Shown here one piece after another: positions 12,032-22,615 of a DNA stretch of 64,000 nucleotides; within the stretch, counting starts at the first letter, position 1, and the number at the start of each line of letters is the position of its first letter. Below the pieces are notes generated by a model that saw only the letters and a program-made list of their open reading frames with translations, searched no databases and was not told the DNA's origin. The position numbers were made by a program, and so were the translations under genes. The DNA is from Siphonodentalium dalli (lineage: Eukaryota; Mollusca; Scaphopoda; Gadilida; Siphonodentaliidae), in contig CP136067.1 in NCBI GenBank assembly GCA_032622095.1, forward strand, positions 79,510,705-79,574,704. The letters are read 5' to 3'.

Positions 12032-15000
12032 CTGAAACGACAATAGGTTGATGATATAGATGGCAAGATTACTAAATTCCAAGGGCCGGCCCATATTGGC
12101 TCAATCGTTACGCGGTCATATACGCCGTCCAGAAATGGCGAAGCTAGTTTTATTCTCGATGACCGTCAAGGGTTCACGTATGGACAAATTAAGTTTGTCA
12201 ATAATTTATTGATAAATATTTTACCGGGGTCGGTTGTTTCTTCGTTCATTGGAGTGATCTCCCAGTGGAATGGATTATAGTTACGGTATCATGGCTATAC
12301 GCACGTGCTCTTGGTTATTCTGCCTTGAAACATATTAAATTGTACCATCGATTCTATTATACACCTCCCCTTCCCTGAATGCACTTACCTGTTCCAAAAG
12401 GGATGAATTGTTCCAGGTTCGTCACATTGTTTCCATCAAGGAATCGTTTGTGGTTGAATGTGAACGGGTCAGACCAAACTGTTGGGTCCTTGAGTGACGT
12501 ATCTATGACCGGGAACACCACTGTGTCTTTTGGAATTCTGTAATTCCTTAATGTTGTTTCTTCTGTCACCAAATGAGGAATGGCAAACGGGGCGATATCG
12601 CCATGGCGCAGAATTTCCAAGACGGTTGCTTCCACATTTGGCATCTTAAGTTTATCTTCCATTCCAGGTAGCCTATCTGTTCCAACTGCACCAATGATTT
12701 CAGAATGAAGTGTCTCTTGGAGATTCGGATCGTTGACACTATAGACGATTCCCCAATACAAAGAAGTTGATGTGGTCTCGGTCCCCGCCAAAAATAGATC
12801 CAGTATAATTCTGCCAAGCTCGTGATCTGCGAAAATCAAGTACAGATTCAATAGAAGAAAACCATAGTCAGAAATGGTAACGCCACCAAGATCATATTAT
12901 TAGCCATAAATATAAATTAAAATATAAAATATATTGGTTACATGAATACACCGCCTCAGAATTTCGTTAAAACAACTAATCCTTCGAATTATTACAAAAA
13001 AACTACGGCTTATTACTGCAGGTTTCTCATTCACCACACCAGAAAGCTTCTAAATGCGGATCAAAAATCGGGGTATTGTGTTCCCACCAAGAGTGCATGG
13101 CCCAGCCATTGTTCATACATAAATGTCGAAAACAATTAACGCGGTCATAATGGTTACATATATACTGCAACTATATAAGACATCCAGCGAATACACACCC
13201 CACGAAAACCCGAAATGTGTTGTCCTGCGAGATATCCCATCGCTATAGCTCAATTTGACACGGCCAGATTAACATTTCTACAATATCCTAAAACAATAAA
13301 GCTTCTCAATCATCGGCATAGTCAATGGAACTTTCACGAACTTGGACATTCCAACTACAGCTTTTACCAAATCGGGGGTCGCAGTACAAGCTTTAATGCG
13401 TCCCAAAATAACCGCATCGGGATAGCACTACAGCTTTTAAAGCGACCCAATATATTTATAAAACCTACATAGGACCATGAGATTTTATAATTTGGCCCAC
13501 AATATACACCGGTGGCGTTAATGACTATACGTTGCCGGAAAGCAAAGGATCATCGACAACATTTGCACAATTGTTTTAGAATGCACATGGAGGATTTGGG
13601 GTGGGCCTGGTTAGTTAGGAAAAGACCGCCATATTTGGCGTCATTATATTTGGTGCCTATATTATAGACGTTCATATTATTTTCTCGTCAATAACCATTC
13701 ATGTTATGAAATATGCGATATTTTTACATGATATACAATGTATCTGTCATGAATAGTAGTATTCATTAAAATTTATAGCAACTTGATATAATAAACATTA
13801 AAATTGCTACAGAGGTTTTCATTTGAAAGTTTTTTATAAGCGTCATAAATTATGTGTACCTTTCTGTATCAAAGAGATAACAATATTAATGATATGTCAC
13901 ATTACGTGTTGTACTTATATTGAGTTGTGTTGCATATATAATGCATGCATTCCATGGTATTTTATGGTAAAAATGTTATGTTATGCAATCCTAACAAAAT
14001 CTATATAGGATACATCACATTATCACATGTGAGAAACAACATTATAGTTGGAAGAGAATTCAGTCATCGGGGATGCAGAATCGACTGGACTACCTACATA
14101 CATACTCAATATACATGGATACCTGGCATATTAATGTTTAAAGGTACTCAATCCGATAAAACTCCTCTCAATTACTATTTCAATGGCTTCGGGGGGTAAA
14201 CAATATTTGATTCGAGTCGAGGAAGTCACCCATCAAAGCTCAGATTTGTTAGATATCGATTTTAGAAATCTATTATTTTTCATTATCGGGAATACTATCT
14301 GGCCCAGAACTCAGTCAAAATTGCGTTAAAATTACCACTTGATTTTAGAGTTATCCATCCTTGTCTGTTTGAATAGATTTGGAGTACACATCCAGAGCAG
14401 ATTACGGCAGTTATTAGTACTCATCTCGAGAACATAACAAATTTCAAAAATCAATATCTAATAACTCTGAGCTTTGTTTGATGGGTTCCTCGACTCGAAT
14501 CAAATATTTTTTACCCCCAAAGCCAAAGAAATAGTAATATAGGACCCTCTGATCGGATTGTTGTTGTTGGAATCTGTTGAGATGGGGACCCTCTTTACGG
14601 ATTGAGTACCTTTAAATGTGACTATAGTTAAACATGTATACGACAAATGCCAATGCGGTCTTATCTGATATTGCAGCAAAAAAACATAGTTGCGTCTGTA
14701 TATAATTATATATTATATTTTTATTTGACCCCCCGGGGCCCCCCCCCCCCCCCAGTATTTGTTTGTTTTTCGTCAGTATAAATATACACGTATTACCACA
14801 GCAAATTTCTGAGATGTGCTTGACAGTTCGATTGAAACGAACCATCCGATTTGACAATATATATAAAACACAAATCGTGGGGTGAAGGAGAAGATCACTC
14901 GATCCATTTTCGACCATTCGGGCGCCCACCTACTCACTTTACCTTCTTTTACAAGCCCCTGGGATTCTCTGAACTGTGGTATTTATATGTGGTGTATAAC

Positions 15001-18000
15001 TTATAAGTCTGGGTACGTCTTACCTGGGACGTAGCCGTCGGGGAGATCGGTGGGTGTCTGTGTTTCTTTTATAAAAGCATCTATAAGACTTCTGATGTTT
15101 GATTCGTCAAAAGTGTCTCTGTGTTGTTTAACAATTATTTCGAAATGTTTATACATCGCCCCTAATGCGTCATAAATATTTTGGATTCTTGTATTAACAA
15201 ACGGTAGATATTTGATAAGTGGAATAGAGTCCATAACATTTGACAGGGCGGCATTTGACAAAATTTCCTGCGTATGTCCTAAGATTTCCTTGAAGTCAGA
15301 AGCATCATAGTCGTATCGTTTGCCGAAGACAACCGAACAAATTACATTTGATACAGATGTAGTTATAATATGTCTGATGTCGAACGGCTCGCCATTATGT
15401 TTGTCGATTTCTTGTAGTAGATGTTCTATTTCTTCTTGAATCTTCTGCTGCAGTTTATTTTTCCCCATGCCGAAATCTCGTAAAGTTTGTAGTGTGAATC
15501 GCCTGTTCTTCTTCCAAGTGGGGCCGGCGTCACTCCGAATTATACCTGCAATATAATATAATTCAATAAGTGATAAATGATCATCTTGAAAAATGATGGT
15601 GTCAAACTGTCAATGACACTCAATGACACGGCATTTCAACTTGGGGAGGAGTTAATTTTATGCTGAGAAGTCAACAGACTGATAAAGAATAAGGAAAGTA
15701 AAAAAGTTTCAGTGAAGGAATTGAATTGTGTAGATAAAATTTTTTTTATTTCAAACATTTCTAAAATGTTGGCTGCAGGGTGGCGGATTCAAATTTGAAA
15801 TCCAAGATAGCTGCTGCTATATATAGCCATGGATGTTTAACGAAATACGGATAATATCGATGGCTCCAATCAAGAGATCACCCCATAGATCCTTGTGAAG
15901 TTTTGTGACCATCGGATGAGGTATGTGGCCTGTAGAGGGTCTGCCGAAGTATTTAGACACAAAGAGCAAAATAAAATAATATGGCCAGTGAGGGCCATGT
16001 TTTTTAAAGAAATTCTGGGGAAAATAATGGCTCCAATATAGTGGTCACCCGACGATCCGTAAGTTAGGTGACAATCGGATGGGGGGGGGGGTCTGGCATG
16101 CATATAGGGTGTACCAAATGATGTAGTCATGTAAAGAGAATAAAATCCTATAGATGGCTGCCGGCGGCTGTGGTTTAACTGAAATTCGTTCATATTCGAT
16201 AGTTCCCATCAAAGGGTGACGCTAAACATACAGGCCTGTATATATTTCAAAACATTTCTTCCATAAATATATATAGGCCTACAGGCTACATGGTGTGTCG
16301 ACGGATTCAAATATGTAATCCAATATGGCGGCCATGTTTTAAAAATAATTTCGGTAAAAATCGATGGCTCACATCTATAGAGGTCACCCCGAATACCCAT
16401 ATGAAGTTTTGTGACGATCGGATGAGGGATGTCGCGTGTAGAGTGTGCCAAAGAACATTATTGACGGACGCACACACGACGGGCGCCAATAACCTACATG
16501 GAAATATCTAGTCAGAATAAGAATACCATGCATTGTGCCATTAACTATCTTCTATTATATATTTTGGAAGATCTGTCTGTCTGTGTGTGTGTGTGTGTTC
16601 GCGATGAACTCGAAAACGGCCGACTCGATTTCGATGAAACTTGGTATGTGGGGGTATTTTCGGCCGGGGGGTGGCATGGGCCTATTAATTTGTCCGTGCG
16701 ACGTGACATTGACCTTGAAATCGGGTAATTTCAAGGTCAAACGCCCGAATATCACGGGATTTCGATGAAACTTGGTATGTGGGGGTACATAAGGCCGTGG
16801 AGTGGCATAAACCTATTAATTTGCCCGTGCAATGTGACCTTGACCTTGAAATCGGGTCATTTCAAGGTCAAACGCCCGAATATCACGGGATTTCGATGAA
16901 ACTTGGTATGTGGGGATACTTTCGTATGGGGAGTCTCATAAGCTTATTCATTTGCCCGTGCGACTTGACCTTGAAATTGGGTCAATTCAAGGTCATATCG
17001 CCAATTTTGATGGGATTTCGACGAAATTTGATACGTGGGGTTACTTTTGTCCATTGAGTGTTTTGGACGGGTCGAGTCGTGACCCCGACCTGACCTTGAC
17101 CTTCAAAATGATCAATTCAAGGTCAAATCGGGTAAAAACGGGTGGATTTCGACGGGCATTTCGACGGGCACGTTTGTCGGGTACTTTTGTCCGGGCAGTG
17201 TTTTGGACCCCACTTGACCTTGACCTTCAAAATGGACAATTCAAGGTCAAAGCCCGGACGAAGTCGGGTCACCTTCTAGTATATATATATATAGTCAGAA
17301 TAAGAGTACTACATATACGTGCATTTATCTGCATTCAGAATTATAATACTTTACCTGTGCCTTTATAACTACATTCAGAATTGGAATATCATGTGCGCCT
17401 TTAACTACAGTCAGAATAAGAATACTATTTGTGTCTTTAAATATAGTCAGAATAAGATTAATATGTGTGCCTTTAACTATAACTATGTAGGTTATTCGTA
17501 CTTATCTACATCATTGTCTGCGCACGCGGGGATGGCATGCAGGTATATAGGCGGTGATTGAGACCATGTCATCTCCGCCGATACACATCTATACATGTAT
17601 TTATCATATATATTTCATTCTATATCGCTCAATACATAATCATATCACATATCATATATAGTCAGAATAAGAATACGATGGGTATATATAGTGCATGGGT
17701 GTCTTTAAAGGTACTAAATCCGAACAGAGGGTCCCCATCTCAACAGATTCCAACAACAACAATCCGACCAGAGGGTCCTATATTACCATTTCTTTGGCTT
17801 TGGGGGTAAAAAATATTTGATTCGAGTCGAGGAACCCATCAAACAAAGCTCAGAGTTATTAGATATTGATTTTTGAAATTTGTTATATTCTCGAGATGAG
17901 TACTAATAATTGCCGTCAATTTCGTATCCTGCTCGAGATGTGTACACCAAAACTCTATTCAAACAGACAAGGATGGATCTAAAATCAAGTGGTAAAAATA

Positions 18001-19053
18001 ACGCAATTTTGACTGCGTTCTGGGCCAGAAAGAATTCCCGATAATGAAAAATAATAGATTTCTAAAATCGATATCTAACAAATCTGAGCTTTGATGGGTG
18101 ACTTCCTCGACTCGAATCAAATATTTTTGACCCCCGAAGCCATTGAAATAGTAATTGGGAGGAGTTTTTATCGGATTGAGTACATTTAACTATACTAGTC
18201 AGAATAAGACTGCCAGATATATATGCCTTTATATAACCTGCAGTCAGAAAAATTCAGAATAAGAATAATATATCAAATTTATGGAGGCACGGGCTGAATG
18301 TTCATTGCTTCAAACGTGCTTTCTTCAGTAGCGTGAACAAATTCTCATTTCTTATATCGAAATGACTATGTAATGATCAGAATGGCTTAATGCGCGGTCT
18401 CTCAACTCATATCAAGCGCGAAAATTGGTCGAACCAGTGTCAATCTCGTCTAGCCAAGACCGCGATGAAGAATACTATGCGTGCCTTTAACTATAGTTAG
18501 AATAAGAATGATACGTGTTCATTTAACCATATGCAATATATGTATAAGCATACTATGTTTGCATTTGGCCATATAGCCAGAATACGAATGCTATGTGTGC
18601 CTTTAATTATAGTCAGAATAAGAAGGTTGTGTGTATATTGCATATAGTAAGAACATTATGTGTGACTTGATATAAATAATAAATTATATATGTACCGTCT
18701 GCCAGTATTTGTGGTATGCCTTTCCCTTCCTTGTTCGTATTTCTGTATCGTCCAGAGAAAACATCCGCTTGCTTTACAAGGGATTCGTGCAAGGCGTCGT
18801 ATCCGTTAATGACGACGGTGAGTCGATTCCCAAGATAGATAGAAAAGACATCTCCGTAGTCCGATCGCAATTTCCGGAAGTTCTCCAGTGGGTTGCCCAC
18901 AAGATGGAGAGCGTTTCCTATTACTGGCAGTGGTACTGGTCCCGGAGGTATTCCATCTGGGCGCCGCGTTTGCATTATCACCCATAGCAGCAGGAAAAAC
19001 GTACCCCCGATGGCTAAAGTCACAAAATTATTCAAGAAATATTCCACCAGCAT
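11847..19053 (-). CDS. CYP2-like cytochrome P450 gene, four coding exons
   Basis: Seen: coding exons 19053-18696, 15545-15024, 12826-12389 and 12031-11847 on the minus strand, each intron GT...AG and each junction in phase 1. They sum to 1503 nt, i.e. 500 residues plus TGA, the normal P450 size. The ATG at 19053 is chosen because it directly precedes a hydrophobic anchor (VTLAIGGTFFLLLWV) and a proline-rich hinge (GIPPGPVPLPVIGN). Later landmarks are WKKNRR (helix C), AGTETTS (helix I oxygen-binding site), EILR (ExxR), FNHKRF, and FIPFGTG/KRACVGES, with the heme-ligand cysteine in exon 4. Known: such proteins are ER-anchored monooxygenases using NADPH-P450 reductase. Inferred: CYP2 clan, substrate unknown. 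No inactivating change is seen. Introns of 3150, 2196 and 357 nt carry repeats. Confidence 0.93.
12389..12826 (-). CDS. P450 exon 3: helix I to heme-loop start
   Basis: 438 nt. It starts DHELGRIILDLFLAGTETTS, contains EILRHGD with the ExxR pair and DPFTFNHKRF, and ends FIPFGTG at donor CAG|GTAAGT. The acceptor (CGCAG) lies about 28 bp from a dispersed repeat whose TTTTCTTCT contributes to the pyrimidine tract. Confidence 0.92.
12854..13505. repeat. Dispersed repeat family, copy B (in P450 intron 2)
   Basis: 12854-13125 matches 487-760 and 13211-13285 matches 1708-1760, so this copy shows the uninterrupted order of the two halves. Its edge lies 28 bp from the exon 3 acceptor. Confidence 0.7.
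13506..14137. other. P450 intron 2, unannotated part
   Basis: AT-rich intron sequence with no recognisable gene or repeat. Confidence 0.5.
14142..14611. mobile_element. TTAA MITE, AGGTACTCA family (P450 intron 2)
   Basis: 470 bp from AGGTACTCAATCCGAT to ATTGAGTACCT, flanked on both sides by TTAA (14138-14141 and 14612-14615). Internal landmarks are TTTGATTCGAGTCGAGGAA and CTTGATTTTAGAGTTATCC. Non-coding. Confidence 0.88.
14725..14755 (+). repeat. C/G homopolymer-rich tract
   Basis: A CCCCCCGGGGCC block is followed by a run of about 15 C. The complementary strand is G-quadruplex-prone. It lies about 270 bp from P450 exon 2, in intron 2. Confidence 0.7.
15024..15545 (-). CDS. P450 exon 2: helix C to before helix I
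   Basis: 522 nt, from acceptor TTGCAG| to donor CCCAG|GTAAGA. It begins GIIRSDAGPTWKKNRRF and continues TLQTLRDFGMGK, the classic CYP2 exon-3-like segment. The WKxxRR arginines contact a heme propionate in known structures. Confidence 0.92.
15770..16480 (-). mobile_element. Pearl/Helentron-like tandem element, minus orientation (P450 intron 1)
   Basis: About three diverged units carry GAAGTTTTGTGAC-ATCGGATG and CATGGCC/CAAGAT-type blocks. These are reverse complements of blocks in the plus-oriented elements at 33.3-34.5 kb and 54.5-57.5 kb (ATCCGATCAT...AAACTTCATATGG and CATCTTGGATTT). Includes a run of 11 G at 16080. Confidence 0.65.
16605..17275 (+). repeat. Tandem array (~125-130 bp units) with paired TCAAGGTCA sites
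   Basis: Five diverged units share GGATTTCGATGAAACTTGGTA and end in a facing pair TGACCTTGA...TCAAGGTCA. The sense sites are at 16731, 16862, 16987, 17117 and 17241. TCAAGGTCA matches the extended half-site bound by ERR/NR5A-type nuclear receptors. The array is in P450 intron 1. Whether it regulates anything is unknown. Confidence 0.8.
17276..17700 (+). repeat. Scattered short 'AGTCAGAATAAGAATAC' repeats
   Basis: A(T/C)AGTCAGAATAAGA(A/G)TAC-like units recur at about 17293, 17407, 17446 and 17659, and again at 18200-18630 and 16510. They flank the MITE at 17709-18185, so the array was probably split by it. Confidence 0.65.
17709..18185. mobile_element. TTAA MITE, AGGTACT(A) family (P450 intron 1)
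   Basis: 477 bp flanked by TTAA (17705-17708 and 18186-18189). Ends are AGGTACTAAATCCGA and GATTGAGTACAT, one substitution each from consensus. The interior contains GAGGGTCCCCATCTCAACAG. Confidence 0.87.
18200..18640 (+). repeat. Continuation of AGTCAGAATAAG repeats
   Basis: Diverged copies at 18200, 18243, 18497, 18580 and 18612 continue the array seen before the MITE. Nothing coding between them. Confidence 0.55.
18696..19053 (-). CDS. P450 exon 1: signal anchor, hinge, start of substrate-recognition region
   Basis: 358 nt, ends in phase 1 at donor G|GTACAT. It encodes about 119 residues: MLVEYF, a single membrane helix, the PPGP hinge and residues up to QILADG. An upstream in-frame ATG at 19179 would add 42 residues ahead of the anchor, which is atypical for the family, so 19053 is preferred. 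Confidence 0.9.
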
Positions 19054-19199
19054 AATGATGAGTGTTTCTGCGCAGTGTGTGGCTTCACCTATCCGCTCCC
19101 AAATATAGTACCCAAACCAATGGCGAAGGTATGTATATTCGCGTGTATTTATGTTCCCGGCTATATATGAACGTCCCATATATTACCCATTCAATGTGA

Positions 19200-19208
19200 C
19201 TTTATATA
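19200..19208 (-). promoter_or_regulatory. Candidate TATA box of the P450 gene
   Basis: TATATAAAG on the minus strand, about 150 nt upstream of the chosen ATG at 19053, is a good TATA match at a plausible distance. No transcript evidence is available. Confidence 0.35.
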
Positions 19209-19354
19209 TTAACAAAACAACTTGTCAACTGAACGTGAAACCCAGCCCAATCATTCTGTCAGGCATTAATCGGTGCAGCGCGCACTACAGATCAAGTGGA
19301 ATGACAACGCACACATGTCAGTGTATGGGGCGCCGTTCTTCTATTTATTACATA

Positions 19355-19790
19355 TTTAGTGATATCACTAATTCATTTTATGATATCACTAATTCGATTA
19401 TGTGATATCATTATTTCATTTTGTGATATCACAAATTATTTTGTGATATCACTAATTATTTTGTGATATCACTAAATATTTTAAGATATCACAAATTCGA
19501 ATTCTTGATATCACAAATTGATATTATGATATCATAAAATCGAATAGGTGATATCACAAAATAGTAGCATCTAGTGATATCACTAATTCTATTTTGTGAT
19601 ATCAATAAATAGGAAATGGCATAGCTTGCCGCGCCATTCTACTATTTATGTAACATTTTGTGATATCATAAAATCGAATTATTGATATCACTAAATGCTT
19701 ACTATTTTGTGATATCACATATTCATTTTGTGATTTCACAAATTACCAACATTTTGTGATATCAATAATTCGAATTAGTGATTTCACAAA
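19355..19790. repeat. Left array of GTGATATCAC palindromes
   Basis: Sixteen GATATCA cores, mostly full 10-bp GTGATATCAC or one-base variants, plus two GTGATTTCAC variants. Centre-to-centre spacing is mainly 20-22 bp, with interrupted stretches. Spacers are AT-rich with AATTC or AAATCG. Confidence 0.9.
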
Positions 19791-20527
19791 ATGAGTTAAT
19801 TTTAGAACAACTTAATGATTTCTCCTATTCCACTCAAATATGGCGGAAAACAAGATATTTTATAGCACGCGTGAGGCAGACTATTTTAAATGGAAAGATG
19901 TGTCTAGAGTATGAGGATGCGAATAACAATCGAATTTTATTGGATCTGAGACAGGCAAAGCGATCATTAGTGACCATTCGCGATATAATGGAAGATACGA
20001 ACTGCAACGGGATAGAATCCACGCTGTCAACATTGGCGGACAAAATAGTAGAACAGAATACAGCAGCATCGAGCCCACATAACTCATTCGCTGCGGAGAG
20101 ATATCTTAGTATCTTAGACCATGACAATGATGTTCATAAATATGCACTACAAACAGTTTATTTGCCAGTTATTAATCAAAATTTGAAATCTTTCAAGGAA
20201 GCCTGGAATTCACACAAATTATCAACTGAACATCAACAAACACCCAAACAGTTGTGGCTAAATGGAGTTTTGGATCATATAAATTCCAGATCGATGCCAA
20301 AAACAAATATGTTTCAAACTTCATTTCCTGAGCATTTTATTGCTCAGATTAGACAATATGGTATAAATCCAGAGTCTTTTGAAGACCAGCAACAAGATGT
20401 CGGTCCAGTTGTCATCTCTTTACCACAAGAAACTGAGATGCTGTCTCGGGTCACCAATACAGACTACGCCACAGAAGAGAAGTTTGTCAAATGTTTGGAG
20501 TATCTTACAGAAATTGAAGTCATTTAA
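19778..20527 (+). CDS. Integrase/transposase C-terminal-like protein, catalytic core not seen
   Basis: A 249-codon open frame ends in TAA at 20525-20527. The first in-frame ATG is 19898 (209 residues); the codon at 19778 is GTG, so either the protein starts at 19898 or this is a 3' exon. Residues about 105-190 contain AERYLSILDHDN, then VHKYALQTVYLPVINQNLK, FKEAWNSHKLSTE and TPKQLWLNGV. This pattern resembles the region just after the catalytic domain in animal rve/DDE integrase-like proteins (compare 'FLPRIN..L..F...WN.H.L.TE....P.QLW'), a comparison made from memory. The DDE triad region itself is absent. Intact length amid decayed neighbours may indicate recent activity or constraint. Flanked on both sides by palindrome arrays. 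Confidence 0.6.
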   Translation: MISQNELILEQLNDFSYSTQIWRKTRYFIARVRQTILNGKMCLEYEDANNNRILLDLRQAKRSLVTIRDIMEDTNCNGIESTLSTLADKIVEQNTAASSPHNSFAAERYLSILDHDNDVHKYALQTVYLPVINQNLKSFKEAWNSHKLSTEHQQTPKQLWLNGVLDHINSRSMPKTNMFQTSFPEHFIAQIRQYGINPESFEDQQQDVGPVVISLPQETEMLSRVTNTDYATEEKFVKCLEYLTEIEVI

Positions 20528-20569
20528 TATAATTGTGTGAATTTTCTCCCCGATTTCAGAAAACCGTGG

Positions 20570-21035
20570 AATTTGTGATATCATAAAATCGAATATGTGA
20601 TATCATAAAATAGTTACTATTTTGTGATATCATAAAATCATTTTGTGATATCACTAATTCGAATTTGTGATATCACTAAATGATTTTATGATATCACAAA
20701 ATCGAATATGTGATATCACAAAATAGTAGCATTTAGTGATATCACAAAATCAAATTTGTGATATCATAAATTCATTTACACGATTTAGTGATATCACAAA
20801 ATATTTCATGATATCACAAAATAATATTAGTGATTTAACTAAATAGTCATGTTGTCAGAATTAGTGATATCACAAAATGAATATGTGATATCAGAAAATC
20901 GAATTTGTGATATCACTAATTCATTTTATGATATCACAAAATCGATTTTGTGATATCACAAAATAATAAGCATTTAGTGATATCACAAAATCGATTTTGT
21001 GATATCAGAAAATGAATTAGTGATATCACTAAATA
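20570..21035. repeat. Right array of GTGATATCAC palindromes
   Basis: Nineteen GATATCA cores, most at 20-23 bp spacing, with flanks alternating between AAAATCGAAT- and CTAATTC-type spacers. It mirrors the left array in inverted orientation at the outer end. Confidence 0.9.
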
Positions 21036-21300
21036 GGTAATAAATAGAAGAACGGTGCCCCATAGCATTGAAGACCATGAGATAACAAATTGAGACACCC
21101 CCCCCCCCCCCATTTTTGATAGAGCATAACACTCCGCATCTTTTAAAACTTGTTTGCTGATGAGAAATGTCGCTTTCGAATTTTATGACAATTTTGGTGG
21201 GGTATATCTATAAGGGTAAGTAATTATATACCCTAATACTGGGCATAGTTTTACACAGAACGTTATCATGGGTGTCATCATATATAGCGGATATGAAATG

Positions 21301-21422
21301 AGTGTTTCTCTCATATGATATTTATGAAACGAGTCTAAGAATTTTCAGTTTTCTCGAGCCTCCGGCGAGAGAAAACTGAACATTCGTGACGAGTTTCATA
21401 AATATCATATGAGAGAAACACG
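21301..21422. repeat. Long hairpin, ~120 bp
   Basis: GTGTTTCTCTCATATGATAT to GTTTTCTCGAG is mirrored by CTCGCCGGAG-side GAGAGAAAACTGAA to ATATCATATGAGAGAAACAC around a small loop at about 21360. Direct repeats of CGAATTACATATTCTATTTA follow at 21421 and 21659. Confidence 0.75.
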
Positions 21423-21889
21423 AATTACATATTCTATTTATCATATGACACCTATAAATTGATTATGATGTCCAAACGCACACAAATCACTAAATAGCTA
21501 TATGACATCGGCAGCAAAAGATTAATGTGACGTCACTTCATTGCACCGGAAGCCCAATTACACCTGGTGAACTAGCAGAAATAATATGCACGCGAAGATA
21601 TAGTGCGCTATTCTGTTCTCAGTTTGTGACATTATATCGTATGTTTATTAGATAAATACGAATTACATATTCTATTTATCGTATAACAATGTCCAAAACT
21701 ATATATTTCAAGATTATAATTGCGAGAATTTCGGCATCGCGTTGATTGACGCGCACGAATTTGACCTGCATTTAGTTAGAGATGCGGCTCGGCCCCGGTT
21801 GCCATTCAGCCAACCAGAACACACTTTTTGTCAACAAACCAATCAAATTATCGGAAGGTGATATGAACTAGTAATTGATATGAAATTGA

Positions 21890-22615
21890 TTTATGACATA
21901 CTTTCCAATGTAAATAATGATTGAGTCATATGATAAAATATAATTATCCATGTTTAATTTTGTTGTATATTACTATTATATACTATAAAGTTATTATACA
22001 ATGTTGTGTACAGTATGTGTTTTTCTTGTACGAGTCTAGGTTGTGGTGAAAAATCATATTGGACGAGACACGCAGTGTCGAGTCCAATATGACTTTTCAT
22101 GCACCACAACCTGGACGAGTACAAGAAAAACGCATACTGTACACAACATTGTATAATGACATTTTTATTATCCATCTGTATGTTTATTCAAATTTTGGGA
22201 ATAAAACTTTAGTGGTTACTTTTGGTATTTGTCGATACTTAATTCTCTATTAAAGCATGTATTGATCATCAGAAAGCATAATTTGGAACAGTAAACACGG
22301 AAATGAAAAACAAAACTCAACGCGGAAGTGAAACATCTGCTAATCCACCAGTGTTGCGCGCGAAACACAATTTCACCGATTCATTTCGCAAAAGTTAATT
22401 CGTGACGTCACAGAGTCCCGATAAAAAAGTCATATTGCACACTTGGGAGTCCAATATGACATTCGGGAGTCCAATATGACTTTTTCCAGGATTATCACGT
22501 GGCGGCTTTTGCCCAATCGGAAATGGTGTTAGTTAAGGGATGGATAATAATATTATATATACTATTTTATCATATGACTCAATCATTATTTACGTTGGAA
22601 AGTATGTCATAAAGC
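21890..22615. mobile_element. MITE with ~50-bp inverted ends and an inner hairpin
   Basis: ATGACATACTTTCCAATGTA (about 21894) at the left and its complement ending GTATGTCAT (about 22611) share about 50 bp including TGAGTCATATGATAAAATA. An inner inverted repeat (22000-22155, GTGTACAGTATG... CATACTGTACAC) frames ATATTGGAC/GTCCAATAT motifs, which recur at 22430-22490. Non-coding. Confidence 0.78.

Larger units (their letters stand above)
19326..21062. mobile_element. 1.74-kb transposon with GATATC palindrome arrays and an integrase-like ORF
   Basis: The ends are inverted repeats of about 54 bp beginning TGGGGCGCCGTTCTTCTAT (left) and TGGGGCACCGTTCTTCTAT (right, complement), continuing into GTGATATCACTAATTC. 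TA flanks both ends (19324-19325 and 21063-21064), consistent with a TA target duplication. The interior is a left array of 16 GATATCA-type sites, a 249-codon ORF, then a right array of 19 such sites. An internal terminus-like copy (CGCCATTCTACTATTTATG, about 19632) suggests a nested or duplicated left end. Superfamily not assigned. It sits about 120 bp upstream of the candidate P450 TATA box. Confidence 0.85.

Noticed and set aside
16535-17368. Overlapping 70-150 residue frames in the TCAAGGTCA array
   Set aside because: Both strands and several frames are open because of the repeat; no conserved domain.
19778-19780. GTG at 19778 as a real start codon
   Set aside because: Nuclear animal genes rarely start at GTG and this triplet is inside a palindrome site. 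The first in-frame ATG is 19898, or the frame is a spliced exon.
19355-21035. GATATC arrays as a CRISPR array
   Set aside because: Repeats are only about 10 bp, spacers are not unique, there are no cas genes and the setting is eukaryotic.
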